A DNA stretch of 32,463 bases from Asaccharospora irregularis DSM 2635 (GTDB lineage: Bacteria; Bacillota; Clostridia; Peptostreptococcales; Peptostreptococcaceae). Position numbers and translations under genes: made by a program. This document shows, one piece after another, positions 18,090-28,200 of this stretch (within the stretch, counting starts at the first letter, position 1; every line of letters starts with the position of its first letter). The notes beneath the pieces are model-generated. The model did no database searches. It saw only the letters and a list, made by a program, of their open reading frames with translations, and was not told the DNA's origin. The stretch is taken from positions 1 to 32,463 of the forward strand of contig NZ_FQWX01000024.1 in assembly GCF_900129815.1 (NCBI RefSeq), in the 5' to 3' direction.

Positions 18090-19004
18090 ATGGATAAGAA
18101 AAAAATATATGATGGGCTAATTGGCATACTTGACAAGGAAGATATAAAAATAGATGAACCTATGAAAAAACATATTTCTTTTAGAGTTGGCGGGCCAGCG
18201 GATATACTAGTAAAACCAAGGACGGAAGATCAAATAAAAAATGTTATAAATTTGCTTAAAAAAGAGGAAGTGCCATACTTAGTGATAGGAAACGGATCAA
18301 ACTTATTAATAAAAGATGGTGGTATAAGAGGCGTAGTAGTAGAAATATCGGATAATTTTAATAAATTTGAAATAGACGGAAATATAGTAAATGCGCAATC
18401 AGGCGTATTACTTGCAGTTTTAGGAAAGGCTATTTTAGGAGCAGAACTTAAGGGATTTGAGTTTGCTGCAGGTATACCAGGCACTTTAGGTGGTGCATTG
18501 ACTATGAATGCAGGTGCTTACGGCGGAGAAATGAAGGATATAGTTAAATCTGTAAAGGTCATGGATGAGGAAGGAAATATAAAAGAACTTACGAATGAAC
18601 AGATGGAGTTTGGGTATAGAAAGAGTACAGTTATAAAAAACAACTATATAGTTTTATCGGCAAAAATCAAACTAGAAGATGGTAATTATAATGAGATAAA
18701 GGAACTTATGGCTGATTTAGCCCAAAGAAGGGTTAAAAATCAACCACTAAATTTACCAAGTGCTGGTAGTACATTTAAAAGACCAGAGGGACACTTCGCC
18801 GGGAAGTTAATAGATGATGCGGGATTAAGAGGATTAACTTTAAGAGGTGCACAAGTATCTGAAAAACATTGTGGATTTGTTGTAAATATGGGAGAGGCAA
18901 AGGCTAAGGATTTGCTGGATTTAATATATATAGTTAAGAGTACCGTGTACAATAAGTTTGGAATCAATTTAGAAGAAGAAGTCAAAATACTTGGAGAGGA
19001 TTAA
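18090..19004 (+). CDS. murB: UDP-N-acetylenolpyruvoylglucosamine reductase
   Basis: FAD enzyme that reduces UDP-GlcNAc-enolpyruvate with NADPH to UDP-MurNAc, the second committed step of peptidoglycan synthesis. The 304-residue protein has the FAD-binding segments RVGGPADILVKP and NGSNLLIKDGG, the substrate region AAGIPGTLGGALTMNAGAYGG, the catalytic serine in AGSTFKRPEG, and a C-terminal EEEVKILGE typical of type II MurB. The start is ATG 18090 with GGGAGG eight bases upstream; an in-frame TTG at 18075 overlaps the ribosome-binding site and is unlikely. It heads the operon murB-PHP-rapZ-yvcK-NUDIX-whiA, which fits a cell-envelope theme. Confidence 0.97.
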   Translation: MDKKKIYDGLIGILDKEDIKIDEPMKKHISFRVGGPADILVKPRTEDQIKNVINLLKKEEVPYLVIGNGSNLLIKDGGIRGVVVEISDNFNKFEIDGNIVNAQSGVLLAVLGKAILGAELKGFEFAAGIPGTLGGALTMNAGAYGGEMKDIVKSVKVMDEEGNIKELTNEQMEFGYRKSTVIKNNYIVLSAKIKLEDGNYNEIKELMADLAQRRVKNQPLNLPSAGSTFKRPEGHFAGKLIDDAGLRGLTLRGAQVSEKHCGFVVNMGEAKAKDLLDLIYIVKSTVYNKFGINLEEEVKILGED

Positions 19005-19007
19005 TTT

Positions 19008-19721
19008 ATGGAAATATTAGCAGACTATCATACACACACAGTGTACAGTCATGGCAAAGGAACTATAGAGGATAATGTAAAGGTTGCTATTTCTAAAGGA
19101 ATAAAAACCATAGGAATATCTGATCATGGCTATAAGCATTTGGCTTATGGCATTAAACTTAAAGATGTTCAAAAAATGAGAGATGAGATCGATTTATTAA
19201 ATGAAAAATATCCTGAGATAAATATACTGCTTGGGATGGAATGTAATATACTAGATGAAAATGGAAACATTGACATAAACGATAAAATAACAGGGGTAGT
19301 AGACTATGTAATGGCTGGTTATCACTTTGCTTCAAAGCCCACATCACTAAGAAGTATGTTAAATCACTTTGATAATTACTTGATTAAAACAGAAAAGGCA
19401 AAGCACACAAACACAAAGGGCATTATAAATGCAATGAAAAACAATGATATTTTTGTAATTACCCATCCTGGTGATAAAAGGGATATATATATAGAGGAAG
19501 TTGCTAAGGTAGCAAAAGAGGTTGGAACGAGATTAGAGATAAACGGTCACCATGAATTTCTAAATAAAGAACAAATAGAAAAGATAAAACACATTAACAA
19601 TAAGTTTATAATAGGATCAGATGCACACAGACCTGAACATGTAGGCAATTTTGAATTAGCTATGAAGGTTATAAAAAGTTCAAATTTAGATATATCACAA
19701 GTAGAAAATATAAGGGTTTAA
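19008..19721 (+). CDS. PHP-domain phosphoesterase (YcdX-like)
   Basis: Predicted metal-dependent phosphatase/phosphoesterase of the PHP superfamily, 237 residues. The ligand set of a trinuclear zinc site is visible: H8 and H10 (DYHTHT), H15, H40 (SDHG), E78 (GMEC), H106 (GYHFA), H153 (THPG), D205 and H207 (SDAHRP), matching the spacing of E. coli YcdX. The substrate is unknown; histidinol phosphatase is less likely, because no his genes are nearby. It begins three bases after murB and the ribosome-binding site GGAGAGG lies inside murB's end, so the two are probably co-translated. Its place between murB and rapZ suggests, but does not show, a role in envelope or nucleotide-sugar metabolism. 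Confidence 0.88.
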   Translation: MEILADYHTHTVYSHGKGTIEDNVKVAISKGIKTIGISDHGYKHLAYGIKLKDVQKMRDEIDLLNEKYPEINILLGMECNILDENGNIDINDKITGVVDYVMAGYHFASKPTSLRSMLNHFDNYLIKTEKAKHTNTKGIINAMKNNDIFVITHPGDKRDIYIEEVAKVAKEVGTRLEINGHHEFLNKEQIEKIKHINNKFIIGSDAHRPEHVGNFELAMKVIKSSNLDISQVENIRV

Positions 19722-19752
19722 GGTTAAACTCAAATTAAAGGGGGTAGATAGT

Positions 19753-20610
19753 ATGAAATTTGTAATAGTTACAGGTCTATCAGGTTCTGGAAAAAGTGAA
19801 GCAATGAGAGTCTTAGAAGATATGGGATTTTATTGTATAGACAACTTACCTCCTGCTCTAATAACCAAATTTGCTGAGCTATGTTATCATCCCAATTCAA
19901 GCATTGATAAGGTTGCACTGGGGATAGACATAAGAGGGAGAGAGTTTTTTGAAAAACTTCACGAGAGCCTAAATTACCTGAAAAAAGAAAATTATAAATA
20001 TGAGATTTTATATTTAGATTGTAGTGATGCTGTCTTATTAAAGAGATACAAGATGACAAGAAGAAATCATCCTCTAGCCAAGAATATGCAAATACCTGAA
20101 GGTATAAAAAAAGAAAGAAAGATAATGGAGTCTCTAAAAGATAGAGCAGACTGTATTATAGATACAACAAATATGAAACCAAAGGATTTAAAAGAGGAGA
20201 TAAATAGAATTTACTCTAATGGAGAAAAGAATCTAAACTTAACGATATCTGTGGTTTCATTTGGATTTAAGCACGGTATATTAGCTGATGCTGATTTAGT
20301 ATTTGATGTAAGATTTTTACCTAATCCTTACTATGTAGAGGAGCTAAGAGATAAAACAGGAGACGAGCAGGTAGTCAGAGACTATGTGATGAATTCCAAA
20401 GTAAGTGAAGAGTTTTATAATAAGCTTCTAGATATGATACATTTCTTGGTCCCTCAATATATAGAAGAAGGAAAGCAACACCTAGTAATAGGTATAGGGT
20501 GTACTGGTGGAAGACATAGATCTGTCACCATATCAAACCTTATATCAGAGGATTTATCAAATAAAGGTTATAGAGTAGTTAGAAAACATAGAGACTCTAT
20601 GTTGAGATAA
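19753..20610 (+). CDS. rapZ: RNase adapter / nucleotide-binding protein RapZ (YvcJ)
   Basis: P-loop protein of 285 residues. The N-terminal kinase-like domain has Walker A G-L-S-G-S-G-K-S at 8-15 and the family's CIDNLPP at 28-34. The C-terminal domain ends in a GCTGGRHRSV motif, the signature of the RapZ effector domain that binds small metabolites. In E. coli RapZ controls glucosamine-6-phosphate synthase through small RNAs; in Bacillus, YvcJ hydrolyses nucleotides and its RNA role is unclear. The start ATG follows AAAGGGGGTAGATAGT. It is followed after 13 bp by yvcK and, after the NUDIX gene, by whiA, the neighbourhood conserved across Firmicutes and Actinobacteria. Confidence 0.95.
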   Translation: MKFVIVTGLSGSGKSEAMRVLEDMGFYCIDNLPPALITKFAELCYHPNSSIDKVALGIDIRGREFFEKLHESLNYLKKENYKYEILYLDCSDAVLLKRYKMTRRNHPLAKNMQIPEGIKKERKIMESLKDRADCIIDTTNMKPKDLKEEINRIYSNGEKNLNLTISVVSFGFKHGILADADLVFDVRFLPNPYYVEELRDKTGDEQVVRDYVMNSKVSEEFYNKLLDMIHFLVPQYIEEGKQHLVIGIGCTGGRHRSVTISNLISEDLSNKGYRVVRKHRDSMLR

Positions 20611-20623
20611 TATGGAGGAAATA

Positions 20624-21733
20624 ATGTTAAGATTACTTACTATTGTAGGGATGTTAGGGTGGATTGCCTTATTAGTATCAATATATATATGTATGAAAAT
20701 AAAATATGAAAAAGATAAATTACTGCAAAAAGATAATAAGACATTTGGAGGTACAAAGGTAGTAGTAATTGGAGGAGGAACTGGGCAATCTGTTTTTTTA
20801 AGAGGGCTCAAGCATTTCACTCAAAATATTACTGCAATAGTTACAGTAGCAGACGATGGTGGAGGATCAGGAGTTCTTAGAGAGGACTTAGGTATGCTGC
20901 CACCAGGAGACATAAGAAACTGCCTATTAGCGCTTGCAGATATAGAGCCAACTATGAATGAGGTCATGCAGTATAGATTTACTGATGGTGTTTTAAAGGG
21001 CCAAAGTTTTGGAAATTTATTTCTAGCCGCTATGAATGGAGTATATGGAAATTTTGAGACAGCAGTATATAAATTAAGCGAAATATTTGCAATAACAGGT
21101 AGAGTCTTACCTGTCACACTAGAAGATGTAAACTTAATAGCGAAGTTAAAGAATGGAAATATTGTAAAAGGGGAGTCAGCTATCCCTAAAGAGGTTAGAT
21201 ACAGCGAAAGTGCTATAGATGAGATATCGATAGAGCCAAGGGATGCAAAACCTTTAGAAGATGTAATTAATTCAATTTATGATGCAGATATTATTATCAT
21301 GGGCCCAGGTAGCTTATATACAAGTGTGATACCAAACTTATTAATAGAGGGTGTAGTTGATGCTATAAAAAGTTCGAAAGCTCCTAAGGTGTATATATCT
21401 AACATAATGACTCAACCGGGCGAAACGGATAATTATAATGTCTTAGATCATGTAAATTCTATAGTTAATCATTGTGGAGAAAATATAATTGATTATGTCA
21501 TAGTAAACAATGAGATATTGCCAGATGAGATACTTGATTCATACAAAAAAGACGGGGCAACCCAAGTTTTACTAGACAAACATCAAAAAGATAAATTAAA
21601 ATCATTAGATATAAGGGCTATAGAAAAAAACCTGATTGAAATAAAAAATAATTATATTAGACACGATGCAAAGTATATATCTAATATAGTCGTTAATTTG
21701 GCACTAAGTCATAATTATAACAAAAGCAAGTAA
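20624..21733 (+). CDS. yvcK: YvcK/CofD-like UDP-sugar-binding protein with N-terminal membrane span
   Basis: Member of the CofD-like family needed for growth on gluconeogenic carbon and for cell shape in Bacillus, where it binds UDP-GlcNAc. The conserved core starts with VVVIGGGTGQSVFLRGLK, then ADDGGGSGVLRE and LPPGDIRNCLLALA, and later MGPGSLYTSVIPNLL. The start ATG 20624 is chosen because GGAGG lies five bases upstream; the ATG at 20612 overlaps that site. The 369-residue product is about 50 residues longer than Bacillus YvcK (about 317). The extra N-terminus contains a hydrophobic segment (about residues 4-25) followed by lysines, which predicts a membrane anchor with the core in the cytoplasm. 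Confidence 0.93.
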   Translation: MLRLLTIVGMLGWIALLVSIYICMKIKYEKDKLLQKDNKTFGGTKVVVIGGGTGQSVFLRGLKHFTQNITAIVTVADDGGGSGVLREDLGMLPPGDIRNCLLALADIEPTMNEVMQYRFTDGVLKGQSFGNLFLAAMNGVYGNFETAVYKLSEIFAITGRVLPVTLEDVNLIAKLKNGNIVKGESAIPKEVRYSESAIDEISIEPRDAKPLEDVINSIYDADIIIMGPGSLYTSVIPNLLIEGVVDAIKSSKAPKVYISNIMTQPGETDNYNVLDHVNSIVNHCGENIIDYVIVNNEILPDEILDSYKKDGATQVLLDKHQKDKLKSLDIRAIEKNLIEIKNNYIRHDAKYISNIVVNLALSHNYNKSK

Positions 21734-21798
21734 AAAAGGGTTTTTAAAATTTATGTAGAAATCCTTATTATTATGTTAGTTTTAAGGAGTGAACATCT

Positions 21799-22224
21799 AT
21801 GAGAGAAGAGGTTAGTGCCGGTGGAGTCGTATTATTTGGTAACGCCATTCTTCTTCTTAGGAAATTCAATGGAGATTGGGTTTTGCCAAAGGGAAAAGTA
21901 GAAGAAGGCGAGAATAATCAAGAGGCAGCTTTGCGAGAGGTACAAGAAGAAACAGGAGTAAAAGCAGATATATTAAAATACTTAGGAGAAATACATTACA
22001 CATTTAAAGAGAACTGGGACGAAAACAGGGCAGTTCACAAAACAGTTTTTTGGTATTTGATGCAGGCTAGAAATATGGATACTATTCCTCAAAAAGAAGA
22101 AGGCTTTATTGATGCAAAATTTATACATTTAGATAGGGTTGTAGATTTAGCTAGATATGATGACGAGAAGGAAATAATAAAAGTAGCCTTACAGGAAATA
22201 AAAAAAAGGCTAAAAAAGAACTAG
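21799..22224 (+). CDS. NUDIX hydrolase
   Basis: A 141-residue hydrolase that cleaves a nucleoside diphosphate linked to another moiety. A perfect Nudix box, G-x5-E-x7-REV-x-EE-x-GV, spans residues 32-54. Substrate cannot be deduced; the small size and N-terminal SAGGVVLF resemble Ap4A or dinucleoside polyphosphate hydrolases. It lies between yvcK and whiA, whereas in Bacillus a NUDIX gene (yvcI) sits on the other side of rapZ, so the family association is kept but the order differs. TTTTAAGGAGTGAACATCT precedes the ATG. Confidence 0.92.
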   Translation: MREEVSAGGVVLFGNAILLLRKFNGDWVLPKGKVEEGENNQEAALREVQEETGVKADILKYLGEIHYTFKENWDENRAVHKTVFWYLMQARNMDTIPQKEEGFIDAKFIHLDRVVDLARYDDEKEIIKVALQEIKKRLKKN

Positions 22225-22240
22225 TTAATAGGTGATAGGT

Positions 22241-23185
22241 ATGTCTTTTTCAACTGAAACAAAAAATGAATTAGCAAGGGTTATTTCGGAGAATAATTGT
22301 TGTAATGCTGCAGAATTATCGGCTTTAGTAAGGATGGCAGGGAGTATACAAATAGCAGGATATAGAAAGTTAAACTTAAAGATAATTACAGAGTTAAACT
22401 CTATAGCTAGAAAAATATTTAAGTTACTAAAGTATAATTTTGATATAAATACAACTATATCTGTAAATAAAAACCAGATGCTCAAGAGAAATAACAGCTA
22501 TGTTCTCATGGTAACAAGTGAAATGGGGGCAGAAAAACTTTTAAAAAGGTTAAATATTTTAGAACCAGATGACGGATTTTTTACTACAAATGAAGTTCCA
22601 GAAATTTTATTTGAAGATGAGGATTGTAAGAGAGCATTTATAAGAGGTGCTTTCCTTGGAGGAGGATCTATAAGTGACCCTGAAAAGAATTATCATATGG
22701 AGTTTGTTACAAACAATGAAGATTTTGCTGATTCATTAAGAGACCTTATAAATTCATTGGGGTTTAATAGCAAGATAGTACCTAGAAAGAACAACTATGT
22801 TGTCTACCTTAAGGAAAGCGAGCAAATTTCGGATTTACTAAGTGTAATTGGAGGGCATAATGCACTTTTAAGTCTACAAAATACCAAAATTGTAAAAGAG
22901 ATGAGAAACAACGTTAATCGAATTGTCAACTGCGAGACTGCAAATCTTTCAAAAACCGTAAATGCAGCAGTAAGACAGGTAGAAAATATAAAGTTGATAC
23001 AGGAAACAATAGGAATTAGTAATTTGCCGGCAAACTTGCAAGAAATAGCTAAAATAAGAGTCGAATATGAGGATATGTCATTAAAGGAGTTAGGTGAAAT
23101 GCTGAACCCTCCAATAGGCAAGTCTGGAGTAAACCATAGACTTAGAAAAATAGAGGAAATAGCTAATAATCTAAGAAAAGATTAA
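22241..23185 (+). CDS. whiA: WhiA, DNA-binding regulator of division/sporulation
   Basis: Homologue of the sporulation/division regulator WhiA, 314 residues. The N-terminus begins [13 protein letters not shown] as is usual. The middle holds a degenerate LAGLIDADG homing-endonuclease fold with [21 protein letters not shown], and the C-terminus carries a helix-turn-helix ([20 protein letters not shown] to [12 protein letters not shown]). The start ATG 22241 is preferred because AGGTG lies six bases upstream; the in-frame GTG at 22232 overlaps it. In Bacillus it affects division and chromosome segregation; in Streptomyces it activates ftsZ. It is the last gene of the murB operon, ended by the terminator at 23214. 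Confidence 0.96.
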   Translation: MSFSTETKNELARVISENNCCNAAELSALVRMAGSIQIAGYRKLNLKIITELNSIARKIFKLLKYNFDINTTISVNKNQMLKRNNSYVLMVTSEMGAEKLLKRLNILEPDDGFFTTNEVPEILFEDEDCKRAFIRGAFLGGGSISDPEKNYHMEFVTNNEDFADSLRDLINSLGFNSKIVPRKNNYVVYLKESEQISDLLSVIGGHNALLSLQNTKIVKEMRNNVNRIVNCETANLSKTVNAAVRQVENIKLIQETIGISNLPANLQEIAKIRVEYEDMSLKELGEMLNPPIGKSGVNHRLRKIEEIANNLRKD

Positions 23186-23213
23186 AAAAATTATAAAATA
23201 TTTAATTTGGATT

Positions 23214-23267
23214 GTAAAACCCTTTTGAAGGTCATATTTATAATATGACTTTCAAAGGGGTTTTATA
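23214..23267 (+). terminator. Terminator of the murB-whiA operon
   Basis: A long stem pairs GTAAAACCCTTTTGAAGGTCATATT (23214-23238, with G-T pairs and a mismatch) with AATATGACTTTCAAAGGGGTTTTAT. The T-run of the 3' arm (GGGGTTTTATAA) would serve as the U tract. Confidence 0.8.
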
Positions 23268-23280
23268 ATTAACAGGAACT

Positions 23281-23310
23281 TTGTTTTAATATATATTTTT
23301 ATGGTAAAAT
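23281..23310 (+). promoter_or_regulatory. Promoter of dnaE
   Basis: TTGTTT (23281-23286) and TAAAAT (23305-23310) are 18 bp apart, and TGG precedes the -10, giving an extended -10. It lies between the whiA terminator and the dnaE start. Confidence 0.55.
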
Positions 23311-23392
23311 TAAAGTTATACACAAGTTTAATCAAAAATAATTTATATATAATTTTTAAATACTTAATTATATATAAATAGGAGGTGACCTA

Positions 23393-26300
23393 ATGAGTGA
23401 GGACTTTGTTCATCTTCATGTCCATACAGAGTATAGTTTGCTAGATGGATTTTCGAGGCTTAAAAAACTTATAAGTCGGGCAAAGGAACTTAATATGAGC
23501 TCTATTGCTATAACTGACCATGGATGTATGTTTGGGGTTATAGACTTTTACAAAATAGCCAAAAAAGAGGGAATAAAACCTATAATAGGTTGCGAAGTTT
23601 ATACAGCGGCTAGAAAGATAAATGATAAAGATCCTAACTATGATAAATATAATGGCCATTTAATCTTATTAGCTGAAAATATGACTGGATATAAGAATTT
23701 GATAAAACTAGTATCTACGTCATATGTAGAAGGATTTTATTACAAACCAAGAATAGACATAGAAGAATTAAAAAAACATAGTGAAGGTATAATAGCTTTA
23801 TCAGCTTGTCTGGCAGGAGATATTCCTAGAGCTATACTTAATAGGAACTACGAAAAAGCAAAAAAAACAGCTCTTGAATACAGAGGTATATTTGGAGAGA
23901 AAAACTTCTTTTTAGAGATACAAGATCATAACTTACCAGAACAAAAAGAAGTTAATGCGGGAATAGTCAAACTTTCAAAAGAAATAGGTATACCGCTAGT
24001 AGCTACAAATGATGTACATTATGTAAACAAAGAAGATTCAAAAATACATGATGTTCTTATGTGTATTCAGATGGGCAAAACTGTTAATGACCCAAATAGA
24101 ATGAGATTTGGAAGCGATGAGTTTTATTTAAAATCTAGAGAAGAAATGGAAAGTTTATTTCCATATGCACTAGAGGCAATAGATAACACTGTAGAAATAG
24201 CTAATAGATGTAATGTTGAGTTTGATTTTAATACAATACATCTTCCAAGGTATGATGTCCCAGAAGGTTATACCCCAGAAACCTACTTAAGAGAGTTGTG
24301 TTTTAAGGGATTAGAAGAAAGATATGAAGCTCCAGGCAAAGAAATAGTAGACAGATTAAACTATGAACTGGATGTAATAGAGAAAATGGGTTATGTAGAG
24401 TATTTCTTGATAACATGGGATTTTATAAACTTCTCTAAAGAAAATAATATAATGGTAGGACCGGGTAGAGGTAGTGCAGCGGGATCTATAGTTTCATATA
24501 CTTTAAAAATAACTGATATAGATCCAATGAAATACTCCCTGCTGTTTGAACGATTTTTAAATCCTGAACGTGTGTCTATGCCTGATATAGACATCGATTT
24601 TTGTTATGAGAGAAGAGAAGAAGTTATCGATTACGTCAAGAGAAAATATGGAGAAGATCACGTAGCCCAGATAATTACATTTGGAACGATGGGTGCAAAA
24701 GCAGCAATAAGAGATGTTGGTAGAGTACTTGATGTGCCTTACAACAAAGTAGACAGGATAGCAAAAGAGATACCTTTTGCATTAGGAATGACAATAGACA
24801 AGGCACTACAAACAAATCCAAACCTAAAAGAAATATATGAACAAGATCAAGAAACAAAAGAAATAATAGATATATCAAAGCAAATAGAAGGTATGTTAAG
24901 ACATGCATCTACCCATGCTGCAGGAGTGGTTATATCCAAAAATCCAGTAGATGAGTACGTGCCACTTTATAAACATCAGGATGCTATAACCACACAGTTT
25001 ACTATGACAACGCTAGAGGAGTTAGGTCTCCTTAAAATGGACTTTTTAGGACTTAGGACTCTTACGGTTATAAGAGATGCACTTGAGTTAATAGAAAAAA
25101 ACTATAATAAAAAGATAGATTTTTCAAAAATGGAATACAACGATCCAAAGGTATATGAGTTACTATCCTCAGGAGACACACTAGGGGTATTCCAACTCGA
25201 AAGTGCTGGGATGAGAAGTTTCATGAAACAATTAAAGCCAGATAATTTCGAGGATATAGTCGCAGGAATATCTTTATATAGACCGGGACCTATGGACTCT
25301 ATACCCACTTATATAAATAATAAGAATAACCCAGAAGACGTAACATATTTACATGAAAAACTAAGACCTATACTAGATGTTACTTATGGATGTTTAGTAT
25401 ACCAAGAGCAGGTAATGCAAGTTGTTAGAGATTTAGGTGGATATAGCTATGGCCGTAGTGACTTAGTTAGAAGAGCTATGGGTAAAAAGAAAATGGACGT
25501 CATGGAGGAAGAAAGACAGTATTTCATTCATGGAAAGCTAGACGAAAATGGAGAAATTGAAATTGCTGGATGTGTAAGAAATGGTGTCAATGAAGAGATT
25601 GCAAATAAGATATTTGATGATATGATAGATTTTGCCAAATATGCATTTAATAAATCTCATGCGGCTGCATACGGGGTACTTGCCTATGAAACAGCATATT
25701 TAAAAGCATATTATCCAGTAGAGTTTATGGCAGCACTTATAACAAGTGTTATGGGTAATACAGATAAAGTAGTAGAATACACAAGAGAGTGTAGTGCTTT
25801 AAATATTCAAATGTTAAAACCTGATATAAACAAAAGTTTTTCTAAATTCTCAGTAGAAGGTGAAAATATAAGATTTGGACTAGCTGCTGTCAAAAATGTA
25901 GGTGTAAATGTAATCAATAATATAATAAAAGAAAGAGAAAATAATGGAAGCTTCAAAGATTTCATGGATTTTGCAAAAAGACTGGATTCAAAAGACGCCA
26001 ATAAAAGAGTTATTGAGAGTTTGATCAAGTGTGGAGCATTCGATGAAATAAGTGAAAACAGAGCTAGCTTAATCTTAGGATATGAACCTTTATTAGATAG
26101 TATATCCATGGATAAGCGAAAGAACGTCCAAGGGCAGATATCCCTATTTGATGGATTTGGAGATATGAATAAAAGCGAGGAACTTCAAAATATCTATACT
26201 ATGCCTAGCGTAAAAGAATACGACGAAAAAGAAAGACTTATGTTAGAGAAAGATGTTTTGGGTATGTATGTAAGTGGGCATCCGTTATCTCAATATGAAA

Positions 26301-26908
26301 AAGAACTGGAGAGAAATACTTCTATAGACAATGGAAAATTAAATTCCTTAAAAGAAGATGAAGAGGAATTTTTGAAAATGGATGAAAAAGAAGTAATAAT
26401 GGGTGGAATGATAGCTACTAAAACCATTAAAACTACAAGAAGAAATGAGATAATGGCATTTATAGAAATGGAAGACTTGTATGGAACTATAGAAATAATA
26501 GTATTCCCTCAAGTACTAAAAACATATAACAGCATTTTAAATGAAGACAATACAATTTATGTAAGAGGTAAATTAAGTATAAAAGAAGGCGAAAATGCAA
26601 AACTTATAGCTAGACAAATTAGCGACATAACAGACTCTAGTGGATTAAACAGAGATTCAAATAGAAAAAACAGGGTTGATACTAAGTCAGGATTATATTT
26701 AAAAATAGACAGCATTGACAACCAAACATTGATAAATAAAATAATCGAAATAGGAAAGCTGTACCCTGGTAGAGATAGTATTTACTTATATGCAGATGAC
26801 AAGAAGATGCTATACAAGTGGAATGTTATACAAGTAGATATGAATAGCAACATAACACATGAGTTAAAACAGATACTTCCAGAAGAAAATATCAAAATAA
26901 AGTACTAA
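23393..26908 (+). CDS. dnaE: DNA polymerase III alpha subunit DnaE
   Basis: Replicative C-family polymerase of 1171 residues. It begins with a PHP domain (HLHVHTEYSLLDG, H7/H9/H11). The palm carries GPGRGSAAGS at about 355 and the catalytic aspartates in PDIDIDF at about 396-402 plus KMDFLGL at about 547. A helix-hairpin-helix and an OB fold follow in the C-terminal third. No 3'-5' exonuclease domain is inserted in the PHP domain, so this is DnaE and not PolC; Firmicutes normally have both and PolC must lie elsewhere. The ATG has AGGAGGTGACC upstream, a near-perfect ribosome-binding site. It appears monocistronic. The last few codons are partly duplicated just beyond the stop. Confidence 0.97.
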   Translation: MSEDFVHLHVHTEYSLLDGFSRLKKLISRAKELNMSSIAITDHGCMFGVIDFYKIAKKEGIKPIIGCEVYTAARKINDKDPNYDKYNGHLILLAENMTGYKNLIKLVSTSYVEGFYYKPRIDIEELKKHSEGIIALSACLAGDIPRAILNRNYEKAKKTALEYRGIFGEKNFFLEIQDHNLPEQKEVNAGIVKLSKEIGIPLVATNDVHYVNKEDSKIHDVLMCIQMGKTVNDPNRMRFGSDEFYLKSREEMESLFPYALEAIDNTVEIANRCNVEFDFNTIHLPRYDVPEGYTPETYLRELCFKGLEERYEAPGKEIVDRLNYELDVIEKMGYVEYFLITWDFINFSKENNIMVGPGRGSAAGSIVSYTLKITDIDPMKYSLLFERFLNPERVSMPDIDIDFCYERREEVIDYVKRKYGEDHVAQIITFGTMGAKAAIRDVGRVLDVPYNKVDRIAKEIPFALGMTIDKALQTNPNLKEIYEQDQETKEIIDISKQIEGMLRHASTHAAGVVISKNPVDEYVPLYKHQDAITTQFTMTTLEELGLLKMDFLGLRTLTVIRDALELIEKNYNKKIDFSKMEYNDPKVYELLSSGDTLGVFQLESAGMRSFMKQLKPDNFEDIVAGISLYRPGPMDSIPTYINNKNNPEDVTYLHEKLRPILDVTYGCLVYQEQVMQVVRDLGGYSYGRSDLVRRAMGKKKMDVMEEERQYFIHGKLDENGEIEIAGCVRNGVNEEIANKIFDDMIDFAKYAFNKSHAAAYGVLAYETAYLKAYYPVEFMAALITSVMGNTDKVVEYTRECSALNIQMLKPDINKSFSKFSVEGENIRFGLAAVKNVGVNVINNIIKERENNGSFKDFMDFAKRLDSKDANKRVIESLIKCGAFDEISENRASLILGYEPLLDSISMDKRKNVQGQISLFDGFGDMNKSEELQNIYTMPSVKEYDEKERLMLEKDVLGMYVSGHPLSQYEKELERNTSIDNGKLNSLKEDEEEFLKMDEKEVIMGGMIATKTIKTTRRNEIMAFIEMEDLYGTIEIIVFPQVLKTYNSILNEDNTIYVRGKLSIKEGENAKLIARQISDITDSSGLNRDSNRKNRVDTKSGLYLKIDSIDNQTLINKIIEIGKLYPGRDSIYLYADDKKMLYKWNVIQVDMNSNITHELKQILPEENIKIKY

Positions 26909-26928
26909 AGTTAAATATCAAAATAAAG
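26887..26928. repeat. 16-nt direct repeat across the dnaE stop codon
   Basis: AAATATCAAAATAAAG occurs at 26887-26902, within the last codons of dnaE, and again at 26913-26928 after the stop, a period of 26 nt. It looks like a short tandem duplication of the gene's 3' end. Confidence 0.75.
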
Positions 26929-26935
26929 AATTCAC

Positions 26936-26975
26936 GGAAATTATATTTATGTAGACCTAATTAAATATAATTTCC
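26936..26975 (+). terminator. dnaE 3' hairpin, possible terminator
   Basis: A perfect 14-bp stem, GGAAATTATATTTA (26936-26949) with TAAATATAATTTCC (26962-26975), has a 12-nt loop. It is not followed by a T tract, so it may protect or process the mRNA end and not stop transcription by itself. Confidence 0.45.
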
Positions 26976-27043
26976 AAGCTATTTAAGAGTTATTAAAAAA
27001 TAAAGTATAACAGTAATAAAAATTAAAAAAATGATCTATTCTG

Positions 27044-27052
27044 TGATATAAT
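27044..27052 (+). promoter_or_regulatory. Extended -10 promoter of pfkA-pyk
   Basis: TGATATAAT (27044-27052) is an extended -10 element, identical over TGTGATATAAT to the uvrB promoter. No -35 is obvious. The leader to the pfkA start is about 160 nt. Confidence 0.55.
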
Positions 27053-27169
27053 ATCAAAAAATAGACATTTTCAGGATGTTTAATTTTTTTAATTTTCATG
27101 GGATGGAAAATTACAATAGGGACAGAAAAAGTCCCTTAAGTATAAATACATCAATACATGGATTAATAA

Positions 27170-28177
<1,008 letters not shown>

Positions 28178-28200
28178 CAAAATTTAGGAGGGAATCATCT

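Noticed and set aside
23274-23287. Possible second LexA box (GAACTTTGTTT) upstream of dnaE
   Set aside because: The half-sites are three and not four bases apart, and the right half is GTTT not GTTC, so it does not meet the operator pattern.
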